From Methylobacterium sp. (lineage in GTDB: Bacteria > Pseudomonadota > Alphaproteobacteria > Rhizobiales > Beijerinckiaceae): a DNA stretch of 64,000 bases. Within the stretch, counting starts at the first letter, position 1, and each line of letters begins with the position of its first letter. The notes under the pieces were generated by a model, which saw only the letters and a list, made by a program, of their open reading frames with translations, made no database searches and had not been told where the DNA came from. The stretch spans positions 1 to 64,000 of the forward strand of contig NZ_JAIETD010000032.1 of NCBI RefSeq assembly GCF_019745455.1, given 5' to 3'. The position numbers and the translations under genes are program-made. This document shows positions 29,192-39,370 of the stretch, piece after piece.

Positions 29192-30426
29192 GCGCAGCCG
29201 GCATCATCATCGTGGGTGCGGGACAGGCGGGATTCCAGGTCGCAGCCTCCTTACGGGACGCTGGCTTCACCGACCCCATCACCCTCATTGGCGACGAACC
29301 GAACCTGCCGTACCAGCGCCCGCCCCTGTCGAAGGCCTATCTGGCAGGCAAGCTCGATGCCGCCGGCCTTTTCCTGAGGGCGGCGGGCTACTACGCCGAT
29401 CATCGGATCGAACACCGAGGCCCGATCAGCGCCGTCGCCATCGACCGCGCGGCACGAAGCGTCCGATTGGAGGACGGATCGGCCCTCCCCTACGATCATC
29501 TCATCATCGCCACGGGATCGCGCAACCGTGCGCTCAAGGTGGAGGGCGCCGATCTCGCGGGAGTCCATCAGCTTCGATCCCTCGCCGACGCCGATGTGCT
29601 TCAATCCGGTCTTTCGGCGGCGCGTTCGGTGGTCATCGTCGGGGCCGGCTTCATCGGGCTCGAGTTTGCCGCCGTCTGCGCCGCCCGCGGCCTCGACGTT
29701 ACCGTCATCGAAGCCGCCGACCGGCCGATGGCTCGCGCTGTCTCGACCAGGACGTCGGCATTCTTCCTCGCCGCGCACGAGAAGGCTGGCGTGCGCTTTG
29801 TCCTTGGCGCCGGGCTCGCCGCCATCCACGGGACCGACGGACGAGTTTCCTCGCTGAGGCTCGCCGACGGCAGCGAACTTGCCGCCGACCTCGTCCTCGT
29901 CGGCATCGGCGTCGTGCCGAACCAGGAACTTGCAGCGGAGGCCGGCCTCGACACCGCCGACGGCATCGTCGTCGACGAGGTCCTTGCCACCTCCGATACG
30001 GCCATCTCGGCTCTCGGCGATTGCGCGCGCTTCCCGACCCGCTTCGCCGAGGGCCTGTCCGGCGGGAACCGCGTGCGTATCGAGTCGGTGCAGAACGCGA
30101 TCGACCAGGGCCGCTGCCTCGCTGCGCGACTTGCCGGTCGCGCCGCATCCTACGACGCCGTACCGTGGTTCTGGAGCGATCAGGGGCCGCACAAGCTTCA
30201 GATCGCCGGGCTTGCCGCACCCTCCGACCTCACGGTGGTTCGGGATGCCGGTTCCGGCTTTTCCGCCTTCCGCTATCGAGAGGGGCGCCTCTGCGCAGTC
30301 GAGTCGGTCGATCGTGCGGCCGACCACATGGCAGCACGGCGCATCCTCACCCTCGGCCTTACCCTGTCCCCCGATCAGGCAGCGGACGCCGGCTTCGATC
30401 TCAAGGCCCTGGCCAAGGGCGGATAG
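29188..30426 (+). CDS. NAD(P)/FAD-dependent ferredoxin reductase (rhodocoxin/putidaredoxin reductase type)
   Basis: A 412-aa flavoprotein. FAD Rossmann motif IIIVGAGQAGFQ at 6-17, PYQRPPLSKAYL at about 41-52, NAD-binding VVIVGAGFIGLEFA at about 147-160, and the late FAD motif AISALGDCARFP. The closing SDQGPHKLQIAG is typical of reductases serving P450 or dioxygenase ferredoxins. GTG 29188 overlaps the LysR stop by 4 nt, so the two are probably translated together. No ferredoxin gene is nearby; a P450 gene lies 11 kb away. Confidence 0.88.
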   Translation: MSAAGIIIVGAGQAGFQVAASLRDAGFTDPITLIGDEPNLPYQRPPLSKAYLAGKLDAAGLFLRAAGYYADHRIEHRGPISAVAIDRAARSVRLEDGSALPYDHLIIATGSRNRALKVEGADLAGVHQLRSLADADVLQSGLSAARSVVIVGAGFIGLEFAAVCAARGLDVTVIEAADRPMARAVSTRTSAFFLAAHEKAGVRFVLGAGLAAIHGTDGRVSSLRLADGSELAADLVLVGIGVVPNQELAAEAGLDTADGIVVDEVLATSDTAISALGDCARFPTRFAEGLSGGNRVRIESVQNAIDQGRCLAARLAGRAASYDAVPWFWSDQGPHKLQIAGLAAPSDLTVVRDAGSGFSAFRYREGRLCAVESVDRAADHMAARRILTLGLTLSPDQAADAGFDLKALAKGG

Positions 30427-30429
30427 CGG

Positions 30430-30750
30430 TCAGCGATCGTTCTCGGTGGTCAGGTCGTCGGCGCGGGTTCCCTCGTCGCGGCCGCGGCGGCTCAACGTGA
30501 CACCCTCGCCGCCATCCTCGCTGAACAGGACGCCCGCCATGATCAGGGCGCTGCGGAGGGCCTCTACCTGCCCCGTCGCTGGATCGCCGAACCCGTCCTC
30601 AAAAGCCTTCACGTCAGCCTCGCCGAACCCGACCTTGGCGGCGAGGTCGCCCTGCGACCAGCCCAGCAGAGCTCGAGCCGCGCGGGACTGCGCCGGGCTC
30701 ATGGAAGCCGGCGCCATGCCATCCTGTCCGCTCTCGTCAGATCCCGCCAC
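30430..30750 (-). CDS. XRE-like helix-turn-helix regulator
   Basis: A 106-aa protein. Residues 18-60 (SPAQSRAARALLGWSQGDLAAKVGFGEADVKAFEDG) form an XRE-type helix-turn-helix common in alphaproteobacteria, followed by a short EALRSALIMAGVLFSEDGGEGVTL segment characteristic of this subgroup, and a charged tail. The target is unknown. It is convergent with the reductase gene with only 3 nt between the stops. Confidence 0.8.
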   Translation of the reverse strand: MAGSDESGQDGMAPASMSPAQSRAARALLGWSQGDLAAKVGFGEADVKAFEDGFGDPATGQVEALRSALIMAGVLFSEDGGEGVTLSRRGRDEGTRADDLTTENDR

Positions 30751-31021
30751 GCCGCCGTCTCCTCTCGCGTTCTCTGGGATCTACAACCGGACGAAGGCAA
30801 GATCGTTCAGGCGATCCACGATTTACGCGCCGCTGGGGCCGAATTCCCGAGGCTGGAGCCTGGAATTTCGCTTCCGCACGGGACAGTCCAGAAAAGCATC
30901 GGCTGCGGTCTTGACCATATTTGCGCTGGAATCTTATCGGATGGGCAGCACCGTCCTGACGAAGCTCTGGAGCCGATCCCAGGACGATCGACGTGATGAT
31001 GGCGCCAGGGGAGGCCGACCA

Positions 31022-31525
31022 ATGAGAGCAACGCTGATCGCCGCCGCGGCTTCCGCCGTCATCGGCACGACCCTTCTGGCCGCCACCGCGGCCCAGGCGC
31101 AGATGGGCAACAACGTCACCGGCTTCGGCAAGGAGAACCGGGAAAAGAAAGAGCAGAAGCAATACATTCCGGCGGCCAAGCCGCAAGAGAAGATCTTCCC
31201 GCTCGATTCGACCTGGACCGCGGTCAGTCTCAACGGCAAGCCGTTCAATGGCGCCGACCGGCCGAGCTTCGTCATCGACAAGCAGTACCGTGCCCGCGGC
31301 TATGGCGGATGCAACACGTTCGCGGCCACCGCCTTTCCCCTACGCGACCAGCAACTCGCCGTCGGCCCGCTCGCGCTGACCAAGAAGCCCTGCGACAAGG
31401 GCACCGGCGCCTCCGAGCAGGATTTCTTCATCGCTCTGCGCACCGCGGGCCAATGGGACCTTGTCGGCTCGCAACTGGTGATCAAGAGCCAGAAGGGCGA
31501 ACTGCGCTTCGATCGCGCGCTCTGA
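31022..31525 (+). CDS. secreted META-domain (HslJ-like) protein
   Basis: A 167-aa exported protein: signal peptide to about AQA|Q (residue 26), a basic linker (GKENREKKEQKQY), then a META domain from about 58 (DSTWTAVSLNGKPF, YRARGYGGCNTFAATAF, LRFDRAL). META proteins of the HslJ type sit in the periplasm or outer membrane and are linked with stress or antibiotic tolerance. The frame is open for more than 1 kb upstream; ATG 31022 is fixed by the signal peptide and by AGGGGAGG 5-12 nt before it. Confidence 0.85.
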   Translation: MRATLIAAAASAVIGTTLLAATAAQAQMGNNVTGFGKENREKKEQKQYIPAAKPQEKIFPLDSTWTAVSLNGKPFNGADRPSFVIDKQYRARGYGGCNTFAATAFPLRDQQLAVGPLALTKKPCDKGTGASEQDFFIALRTAGQWDLVGSQLVIKSQKGELRFDRAL

Positions 31526-31840
31526 ACGATCTGAAAGCGGCCGTTTACGCCGCGTTTAGGACGATCGCGGATCGCCGTTTCCGCTTCATCGGCCCTCAAC
31601 CAACTCGGCGCCTCACTGCGTCCGTTGTCTGGGTCGAGGCATGCAATGGGTGTGAGAGTGGCGTCGTGCGGCGGTGCGGAACCGCGTGGCGGATCTGGCG
31701 AGCAGCTTCGCTATACGTTCGCTCACGGTCTCGACAGGGCGGCTGCATGGATCGCTCTCGCGACACCGCTCTTCGCGACCGTCGCCGTCCTGATTGCCCG
31801 CTGACGGCCGAATCGTGCCTCGGCGCCGCGGCCTGAACGA
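31526..31840. other. 315-nt gap between the META gene and the glycosyltransferase
   Basis: No conserved gene or RNA was recognised here. The only coding candidate is the small frame listed at 31646-31804. The glycosyltransferase promoter probably lies in the second half. Confidence 0.5.
31646..31804 (+). CDS. possible 52-aa tail-anchored small protein
   Basis: A short frame in an otherwise empty gap. It has a polar first half and a hydrophobic C-terminal segment (AAAWIALATPLFATVAVLIAR) that could insert in the membrane as a tail anchor. GAGG lies 8 nt before ATG 31646. The stop is 36 nt ahead of the glycosyltransferase start. No family is recognised and chance cannot be excluded. Confidence 0.3.
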   Translation: MGVRVASCGGAEPRGGSGEQLRYTFAHGLDRAAAWIALATPLFATVAVLIAR

Positions 31841-32950
31841 GTGCGGCCTGTTCTTCACGTCATCTCCGGCTTGCGGACCGGTGGGGCCGAGACCATGCTG
31901 GTCGCGCTCTGCCGCAGTCTTGAGGCCCGGGGGATTCCGCAGCACGTCGTCACCCTCACCGAAGGGGGTGCGAATCGGGCGGTCCTGGAAGCGGCCGGTA
32001 TCCCGGTTCATGGTCTCGCCCCTCGCGGGCCGCTGGGCGCGGGGACCTCGGCCGTATCGCTCGCCCTTCTGATCCGACGTCTGCGGCCGGCCGTGCTGCA
32101 GGGCTGGCTCTACCATGGCGACCTGCTCTCGGCCGTGAGCCACCGCTTTGCCGGCACCCCGGCCTCGACCCTGCTCGCCTGGGGTCTGCGCAATTCAGAC
32201 ATCGACCATGCTCGCTACGGCCGACTGCTCCTCGCCGGCCGATACCTGTCGCGATGGCCTGGAATCGTGATCTCGAACAGCCAGGCCGGCGCCGATTTTC
32301 ACCTCGCGCAGGGCTATCGGCCCCAACGCCTCGCGGTGATCCCCAACGGCATCAATACGGACCGCTTCCGGCCCGACCACAGGGCCCGCGCCGTCATGCG
32401 GGCAGAACTTGGGATCGCTCATAACTCGATCGTCGCGGTTCATGCCGCTCGGCTCGACCCGATGAAGGATCACGTCACGCTCCTCGAAGCGGCGAGCCGA
32501 GTGCCCGGTGTCAGCTTCCTCCTCGCCGGTGCCGGGACCGAGACGCTTGATCTGCCGCCGAATGCGGTCGCCCTCGGCCGGCGCGATGATCTCGATCGGC
32601 TTTATGCCGCCGCCGACGTCGTGGTTTCGACCTCGGCCTTCGGCGAGGGCTTCTCCAATGCCTTGGCTGAGGGGATGGCGGCTGGTCTGGTGCCTGTGGC
32701 GACGCATGTCGGCGATGCGAAGCTGATCCTCTCCGATATCGGCCATTTGGTTTCGCCCAAGGATCCTGCTGCCATAGCGGCGGCGATCCTGGAGCTATCT
32801 GCCCTGCCGGTGGCGGAGCGTCGAGGGATCGGCGAGGCTGCACGGGCTCGGATCGAGACCCGCTTCGGAGTCGCCGCAATGGCCGACAACTTCCTGGCCG
32901 CATGGAACGGGGCCGGGGCGGTGCTGAACGGTCAGCAGAACGGCCGCTGA
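31841..32950 (+). CDS. GT4-family glycosyltransferase
   Basis: A 369-aa GT-B glycosyltransferase of the group 1 (GT4) family. N-terminal VLHVISGLRTGGAETMLVALC is the typical acceptor-side glycine loop, VIPNGINTDRF the linker, and FGEGFSNALAEGMAAGLVPVAT the E-x7-E nucleotide-sugar site. It would act at the cytoplasmic membrane in surface polysaccharide or lipid glycosylation; substrate unknown. The start is GTG 31841. The gene is solitary, with no other polysaccharide genes around it. Confidence 0.87.
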   Translation: MRPVLHVISGLRTGGAETMLVALCRSLEARGIPQHVVTLTEGGANRAVLEAAGIPVHGLAPRGPLGAGTSAVSLALLIRRLRPAVLQGWLYHGDLLSAVSHRFAGTPASTLLAWGLRNSDIDHARYGRLLLAGRYLSRWPGIVISNSQAGADFHLAQGYRPQRLAVIPNGINTDRFRPDHRARAVMRAELGIAHNSIVAVHAARLDPMKDHVTLLEAASRVPGVSFLLAGAGTETLDLPPNAVALGRRDDLDRLYAAADVVVSTSAFGEGFSNALAEGMAAGLVPVATHVGDAKLILSDIGHLVSPKDPAAIAAAILELSALPVAERRGIGEAARARIETRFGVAAMADNFLAAWNGAGAVLNGQQNGR

Positions 32951-33175
32951 AGAACAAATTTCTCCTATGCCACCGGTTTGCGAATAGACCATTCTACTGC
33001 CCCGATAATCTTCCATTTCTACAGAAGGTTATTGTCGTTCTGCCACGCTTCGCGATTGCCTCGTACAGGTCGCCGCGATATTCCCGGCGCCATACTGGTC
33101 CGGCTGGCGCCCGCTGCCCGTCCCATCGTCACGCCGGACCGTCCTCGAGATGGCCGCCCCAGAGGAGATGAACCC

Positions 33176-34138
33176 ATGAGCGACACCGCCAAGGCCGGCC
33201 ACGGCCGCATTTACGGCTCCATTACCGAGACGATCGGCAACACGCCCCTCGTCCGGCTGAACCGTATCACCAAGGAGCGCGGCATCGAGGCCGAGATCCT
33301 GCTGAAGCTCGAATTCTTCAACCCCATCGCGAGCGTGAAGGACCGTATCGGCGTCAACATGATCGACGCGCTGGAAGCCTCGGGTCGGCTCAAGCCCGGC
33401 GGCACGCTGGTCGAGCCGACCTCCGGCAATACCGGCATCGCCCTCGCCTTCGTAGCCGCCGCCCGCGGCTACCGGCTCATCCTCGTGATGCCCGAGACGA
33501 TGTCGCTGGAGCGCCGCAAGATGCTGGCCTTCCTCGGCGCCGAGCTCGCCCTCACCCCCGGCCCTCAGGGCATGAAGGGTGCCATCGCCAAGGCCGAGGA
33601 ACTGCTGGCCGAGATTCCCGGCGCGGTGATGCCGCAGCAATTCTCGAACCCAGCAAACCCGGAGATCCACCGCAAGACGACGGCGGAAGAGATCTGGAAC
33701 GATACGCAGGGCCAGCTCGACGCCTTCGTGGCGGGCGTCGGCACCGGCGGCACCATCACGGGCGTCGGCTCTGTGCTGAAGCCCCGCCTGCCGAACCTGC
33801 GCGTCGTCGCGGTGGAGCCGGTGGATTCGCCGGTGATTTCCGGCGGCCAGCCGGGCCCGCACAAGATCCAGGGTATCGGCGCCGGCTTCATCCCCGAGAA
33901 TCTCCATCGCGACGTCGTGGACGAGGTCATCACAGTGTCGAACCAAGAGGCCTTCGATACCTCGCGCTTGGTGGCGCGGCTGGAGGGCATCCCCGGCGGC
34001 ATCTCGACCGGCGGCAACGTCGCCGCGGCGCTGAAGCTCGCCGAGCGGCCGGAATTCCGAGGCAAGCGCATCGTCACGGTCGCCTGCTCCTTCGCCGAGC
34101 GCTACATTTCGTCGGCGCTGTTCGAGGGGATCGGCTGA
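33176..34138 (+). CDS. cysK: cysteine synthase A (O-acetylserine sulfhydrylase)
   Basis: Makes L-cysteine from O-acetylserine and sulfide with PLP. The 320-aa fold-type II enzyme shows the Schiff-base lysine in NPIASVKDR (about residue 48), the substrate loop [10 protein letters not shown], the phosphate cup GTGGTITG, and the C-terminal SIGEGISTGGN-like [16 protein letters not shown] 33176 follows AGAGGAGA by 8 nt; the upstream open frame to 32978 lacks similarity. Confidence 0.94.
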   Translation: MSDTAKAGHGRIYGSITETIGNTPLVRLNRITKERGIEAEILLKLEFFNPIASVKDRIGVNMIDALEASGRLKPGGTLVEPTSGNTGIALAFVAAARGYRLILVMPETMSLERRKMLAFLGAELALTPGPQGMKGAIAKAEELLAEIPGAVMPQQFSNPANPEIHRKTTAEEIWNDTQGQLDAFVAGVGTGGTITGVGSVLKPRLPNLRVVAVEPVDSPVISGGQPGPHKIQGIGAGFIPENLHRDVVDEVITVSNQEAFDTSRLVARLEGIPGGISTGGNVAAALKLAERPEFRGKRIVTVACSFAERYISSALFEGIG

Positions 34139-34231
34139 CCTCGGCTGTATCCTCGCGTCACCGGCACGGGCGGCCGTGACGCAACTTCCTCCGGTCGGGC
34201 CGGGTTGTCCCGGTCAGACAGGAGGAATTCC

Positions 34232-34420
34232 ATGACTGATGAGACCGCACGGTCCTCGCTGAAGGATGCCGACACCTCCAAGGGCGGCGCAACGAGTGCC
34301 GGGATCAATCCCGCCGACGTCGGCAAGGCATCCTCCAGCCCCTCCGCTTCGCCTGAGTCGAACGAAACGAAGGAGGCGATCGACCGTGCTACCGCCTCCA
34401 TCGGCAAGGACGAGGGCTGA
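34232..34420 (+). CDS. small hydrophilic disordered protein 1 (hydrophilin-like)
   Basis: A 62-aa protein rich in Ser, Ala, Asp, Glu and Lys with about 10% Gly, and lacking Cys, Trp, Phe and Tyr. No hydrophobic core is possible, so it should be disordered in solution. A very strong ribosome site (AGGAGGAATTCC) precedes ATG 34232; the frame's earlier GTG/TTG options would include this site in the coding sequence and are rejected. It opens a run of three similar genes (next start 4 nt after its stop). Confidence 0.7.
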   Translation: MTDETARSSLKDADTSKGGATSAGINPADVGKASSSPSASPESNETKEAIDRATASIGKDEG

Positions 34421-34423
34421 GCC

Positions 34424-34738
34424 ATGTCCGGCGACAGCATTCCGACCGAGACCGTCACCCGTAAGCCCGACGAGGATGTCGGCAAGCCGGGCGGCCCCGC
34501 CGCGGGCGGCGGCAAGCAGACGGCGCAGCAGGCGGAGATCACCCGGCAGGGGAGCGGCGGCCGCAGCGAGGCCGAGGAGCATGCCTCCTGGAGCAAAGGC
34601 GGCGGCGAGCCCGGTCGCAACCCGGCGCCCATCGGCGGCTCGTCGAACGGCCATTCCGACCAGAAGGCTGCACAAGGCCCACGCGAGGACGAGCCCGTCG
34701 CGGCAGGCCACTACAAGGTCGAACGCGGCAACAGCTGA
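34424..34738 (+). CDS. small glycine-rich disordered protein 2 (hydrophilin-like)
   Basis: A 104-aa protein of 20 Gly, with many Glu, Lys, Gln, Ser and Pro and a single Trp. It has no membrane segment or signal, and fits the composition definition of hydrophilins (more than 6% Gly, strongly hydrophilic), a class often induced by water loss. It is 3 nt downstream of protein 1 and almost certainly in the same transcript. No conserved domain is recognised; a stress-protective role is inference. Confidence 0.7.
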   Translation: MSGDSIPTETVTRKPDEDVGKPGGPAAGGGKQTAQQAEITRQGSGGRSEAEEHASWSKGGGEPGRNPAPIGGSSNGHSDQKAAQGPREDEPVAAGHYKVERGNS

Positions 34739-34759
34739 CGTCACGCGAAAAGGATCACC

Positions 34760-34921
34760 ATGCCTTCCGACCGAGACGATCAGACCGAGAAGCCCGCCAA
34801 GAAGCCGGCAAACGTCGCGCCCGATGCGGTGAAGGACCCCAACGAGAAGACGGACGGGAAACCGGGACTGGGCGGCCAGGGCGGTTCGGCCGACAACGAG
34901 ACCGACCCGGGCAGCAGCTGA
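34760..34921 (+). CDS. small hydrophilic disordered protein 3 (hydrophilin-like)
   Basis: A 53-aa protein beginning MPSDRDDQTEKPAKKP and ending in a Gly/Asp/Asn-rich tail (GLGGQGGSADNETDPGSS), with 13% Gly and no Cys or aromatic residue. AAAAGGA lies about 5 nt upstream of ATG 34760, itself 21 nt after the stop of protein 2. Composition and context match its two neighbours. Confidence 0.6.
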   Translation: MPSDRDDQTEKPAKKPANVAPDAVKDPNEKTDGKPGLGGQGGSADNETDPGSS

Positions 34922-35009
34922 AGCCCAGCGGGCCCAAGACTGGTCGGGGTATCCGCCGTTTGAACACCGAGGGCGGACGGGTACTGTATCCCTCAGGGAG
35001 ACAGACGCC

Positions 35010-36665
35010 ATGACCGCCCAAGCGATACCGGCCGAGAGAGCCGAGACGATCTACGACCGGGATCTCGACCGGAACCCGGCCAATCACCAGCCCCTGACGC
35101 CGCTCACCTATCTCGCTCGGGCGGCCCAAGTCTTTCCAGAGCACGTCGCGGTCATTCACGGCGCGCTTCGGCGTCCCTATTCCGATCTCTATGCGCGCTG
35201 CCGCCGCCTCGCCTCGGGACTGGCGGCCCGTGGGATCGGACGCGGCGACACCGTTGCGGTGATGCTCGCCAACACCCCGGAAATGATCGAATGCCATTAC
35301 GGGGTGCCGATGACTGGCGCCGTTCTCAATACCTTGAACACCCGCCTCGATGCCGCCGGCCTCGCCTTCTGCCTCGACCATGGAGAGGCCAAGGTGCTGA
35401 TCACCGACCGTGAATTCGCCAGGGTTGTCGGCCCGGCCTTGGCGCAGGCCAAGGCGAAGCCTCTTGTCATCGACGTGGACGATCCCGGATATCAGGATGC
35501 GGGCGAAGCGATCGGCAGTCTCGGCTACGAGGCGTTTCTCGCCGAGGGGGACCCAGCCTTCGAATGGGCGATGCCCGGCGACGAGTGGGACGCGATCTCG
35601 CTGAATTACACCTCCGGGACCACCGGCGATCCGAAGGGCGTCGTCTACCACCATCGCGGCGCCGCACTCCTCTCCCTCGGCAACGTGATTACCGGAGGAC
35701 TCGGGCAGCACCCGGTCTATCTCTGGACGCTGCCGATGTTCCATTGCAACGGCTGGTGCTTCGCCTGGACCCTGTCGGTCGTGGCCGGCACCCATGTCTG
35801 CCTGCGGCAGGTCCGGGCCGGTCCACTCTATCGGGCACTCGCCGAGCACGACGTCACGCATCTCTGCGGCGCGCCGATCGTGATGCAACTCCTGCTCAAC
35901 GCGTCGGACGAGGAAAGACGGCCGCTGCCGCGCCGGGTCGCCTTCATGACCGCGGCCGCGCCCCCGCCTCAGGCGGTGCTGGCCGCCATGGGCGATGCGG
36001 GCTTCGACGTCACCCATCTTTATGGTCTGACCGAGACCTACGGACCTGCCGTGGTCAACGCCTGGCACCGGGATTGGGACGGTCTCGCCGAGGACGAGCG
36101 CGCTGCCAAGATGGCGCGCCAGGGCGTGCGCTACCCAGTCCTCGAAGGCTTCGACATCCGCGACCCCGAGACCATGGAATCCGTTCCGGCCGACGGCGAG
36201 ACCATGGGCGAGGCGATGTTCCGCGGCAACGTGGTGATGCGCGGCTACCTCAAGAACCCGAAGGCGACGCAGGCCGCCTTTTCCGGCGGCTGGTTCCGGT
36301 CGGGCGATCTCGGGGTGAAGCACCCGGACGGCTACATACAGCTGAAAGACCGCTCGAAGGACATCATCATCTCCGGCGGGGAGAACATCTCCTCGATCGA
36401 GGTCGAGGACGCCCTCTTCCGCCACCCCGACGTGACGGCCGCCGCCGTCGTCGCCAAGCCGGACGCAAAATGGGGTGAGACGCCGGTCGCCTTCGTGGAG
36501 TTGAAACCCGGAACCGCGGTCGAGGCAGATGCGCTCATAGCCTGGTGCCGCGAGCGCCTTGCGGGCTACAAGATCCCGCGCGAAATCGTCTTCGAGGAGC
36601 TGCCAAAGACCTCGACGGGAAAGGTGCAGAAGTTCCTGCTTCGGGAGCGGGCGAAGGCGATGTGA
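35010..36665 (+). CDS. acyl-CoA synthetase (AMP-forming)
   Basis: A 551-aa ANL-superfamily ligase that activates a carboxylate to its CoA thioester. AMP motif LNYTSGTTGDPKGVVYHH at about 193-210, YGLTETYG at about 336-343, hinge GYIQLKDRSKDIIISGGENISSIEVED at about 444-470, and the catalytic lysine in PKTSTGKVQK near the C-terminus. Overall features (DRDLDRNPAN start, WCFAWTL) match the medium-chain or methylmercaptopropionate-CoA ligase-like group; the true substrate cannot be told. It has its own upstream region after the hydrophilin genes. Confidence 0.9.
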   Translation: MTAQAIPAERAETIYDRDLDRNPANHQPLTPLTYLARAAQVFPEHVAVIHGALRRPYSDLYARCRRLASGLAARGIGRGDTVAVMLANTPEMIECHYGVPMTGAVLNTLNTRLDAAGLAFCLDHGEAKVLITDREFARVVGPALAQAKAKPLVIDVDDPGYQDAGEAIGSLGYEAFLAEGDPAFEWAMPGDEWDAISLNYTSGTTGDPKGVVYHHRGAALLSLGNVITGGLGQHPVYLWTLPMFHCNGWCFAWTLSVVAGTHVCLRQVRAGPLYRALAEHDVTHLCGAPIVMQLLLNASDEERRPLPRRVAFMTAAAPPPQAVLAAMGDAGFDVTHLYGLTETYGPAVVNAWHRDWDGLAEDERAAKMARQGVRYPVLEGFDIRDPETMESVPADGETMGEAMFRGNVVMRGYLKNPKATQAAFSGGWFRSGDLGVKHPDGYIQLKDRSKDIIISGGENISSIEVEDALFRHPDVTAAAVVAKPDAKWGETPVAFVELKPGTAVEADALIAWCRERLAGYKIPREIVFEELPKTSTGKVQKFLLRERAKAM

Positions 36666-36690
36666 GGGCGTCGTGAGACGCGTGAGGCCA

Positions 36691-36719
36691 AAAGAAAAGG
36701 CCGGGCAAAGCCCGGCCTT
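36691..36719 (-). terminator. rho-independent terminator after typA
   Basis: A perfect 10-bp stem, AAGGCCGGGC (36697-36706) and GCCCGGCCTT (36710-36719), with an AAA loop. On the minus strand it is followed by TTTTCTTT, so it mainly ends typA; it may also stop the convergent acyl-CoA synthetase transcript. Confidence 0.8.
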
Positions 36720-36746
36720 CGCTCATATCGAACCTGACTTTTCGCG

Positions 36747-38567
<1,821 letters not shown>

Positions 38568-38749
38568 GGGGTATCCGAAGCGAGAAGAGCCCGTCACGTC
38601 ACAGGCCGCGAGAATGCGGCCGGCCACGCCGGGTCCAGAATCGAGCTATCGCGCTGCAATATAAGGTTGGGCTCCATCCGGCAAGGGCCGCCTGCGTCTT
38701 GAGCTGCAGGACGGTCGAGCGGGGACCGCATGGCTGTATGTGCGAGAGG

Positions 38750-39064
38750 CTAACGCTGTCGGTCTTTTGCGCCCGCTGGGGAGGTCGTCGTCTCCAGCGC
38801 ACCGCGCAGGATGTCGTTCACGCGCACCTGCCAGCCCGGTCCCGACGCCCGAAAACGCTCGATCACGTCGGCATCGAGGCGCAGCGTGACCTGCTTCTTC
38901 GGCGAGGCGACCCGAGGCCGGCCACGTCCGCGCCGGATCAGCTTGTCGCCGATGTGGAAGTCGGCCCGTGCCATCATCTCAGCGGTGAGTTCCGGGATGT
39001 CGTCGTACTCCTCTGGCTGACTCACGTGCGCATCGACCTTGGCGAGATCTGTATTGCCGACCAA
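38750..39064 (-). CDS. brnA: BrnA-family antitoxin
   Basis: A 104-aa antitoxin. The C-terminal ribbon-helix-helix domain is typical of BrnA (KKQVTLRLDADVIERFRASGPGWQVRVNDILRGAL, about 57-92). It binds and neutralises BrnT and represses the operon. The start is TTG 39064, which overlaps the brnT 3' end by 43 nt; a later start within the disordered N-terminus cannot be excluded. The protein ends in a flexible Thr/Ser/Ala tail. Confidence 0.85.
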   Translation of the reverse strand: MVGNTDLAKVDAHVSQPEEYDDIPELTAEMMARADFHIGDKLIRRGRGRPRVASPKKQVTLRLDADVIERFRASGPGWQVRVNDILRGALETTTSPAGAKDRQR

Positions 39065-39336
39065 CTCAGAAAAAACGGTCCGTAGCGCCTCTGTTCGCGG
39101 TCATCGGCCTTCCTCATCGAAAAGACGTGGCGATCCGCACCACGCGGCGTCCAGATCACGATCATCATGCGCTCATGCCGGTAGCCGACGGCCACCATAC
39201 GAGTCTCGCCGTAGTCAAACCGCTCATCCTCGAACTGAAGAACTGGGCCTTCGAAAATCGCAGCGGCATCGGCAAAGTCGAGGTTCCGTTCCATCAGCGG
39301 CCTTTCTCGCTTCGCAGGAACGAACGTGATCGCCAT
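39022..39336 (-). CDS. brnT: BrnT-family toxin
   Basis: A 104-aa RelE-fold ribonuclease toxin. The opening MAITFVPAKRERPLMERNLDFADA, then AIFEGPVLQFEDERFDYGETRMVAVG and the C-terminal VIWTPRGADRHVFSMRKADDREQRRY are classic BrnT. ATG 39336 is the family-like start. The gene continues about 19 residues past the usual end (GPFFLSWSAIQISPRSMRT), overlapping brnA; this tail may be variable. The toxin-first order is standard for this system. Confidence 0.85.
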   Translation of the reverse strand: MAITFVPAKRERPLMERNLDFADAAAIFEGPVLQFEDERFDYGETRMVAVGYRHERMMIVIWTPRGADRHVFSMRKADDREQRRYGPFFLSWSAIQISPRSMRT

Positions 39337-39370
39337 GGCTATCGGTAGCGCACCTCCATCCCGGTTTCGC

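Noticed and set aside
30900..30935. TTGACC with a 17-nt spacer as a sigma-70 promoter for the META gene
   Set aside because: The -10 hexamer at the right distance is a poor match, so the promoter is not called.
34156..34185. imperfect GCGTCAC/GTGACGC hairpin after cysK as a terminator
   Set aside because: It has a bulge and no U-tract; possible but too weak to call.
38750..39336. brnTA as part of a mobile island
   Set aside because: No integrase, direct repeats, tRNA or transposase nearby, and base composition around it is ordinary apart from the short AT-rich control region.
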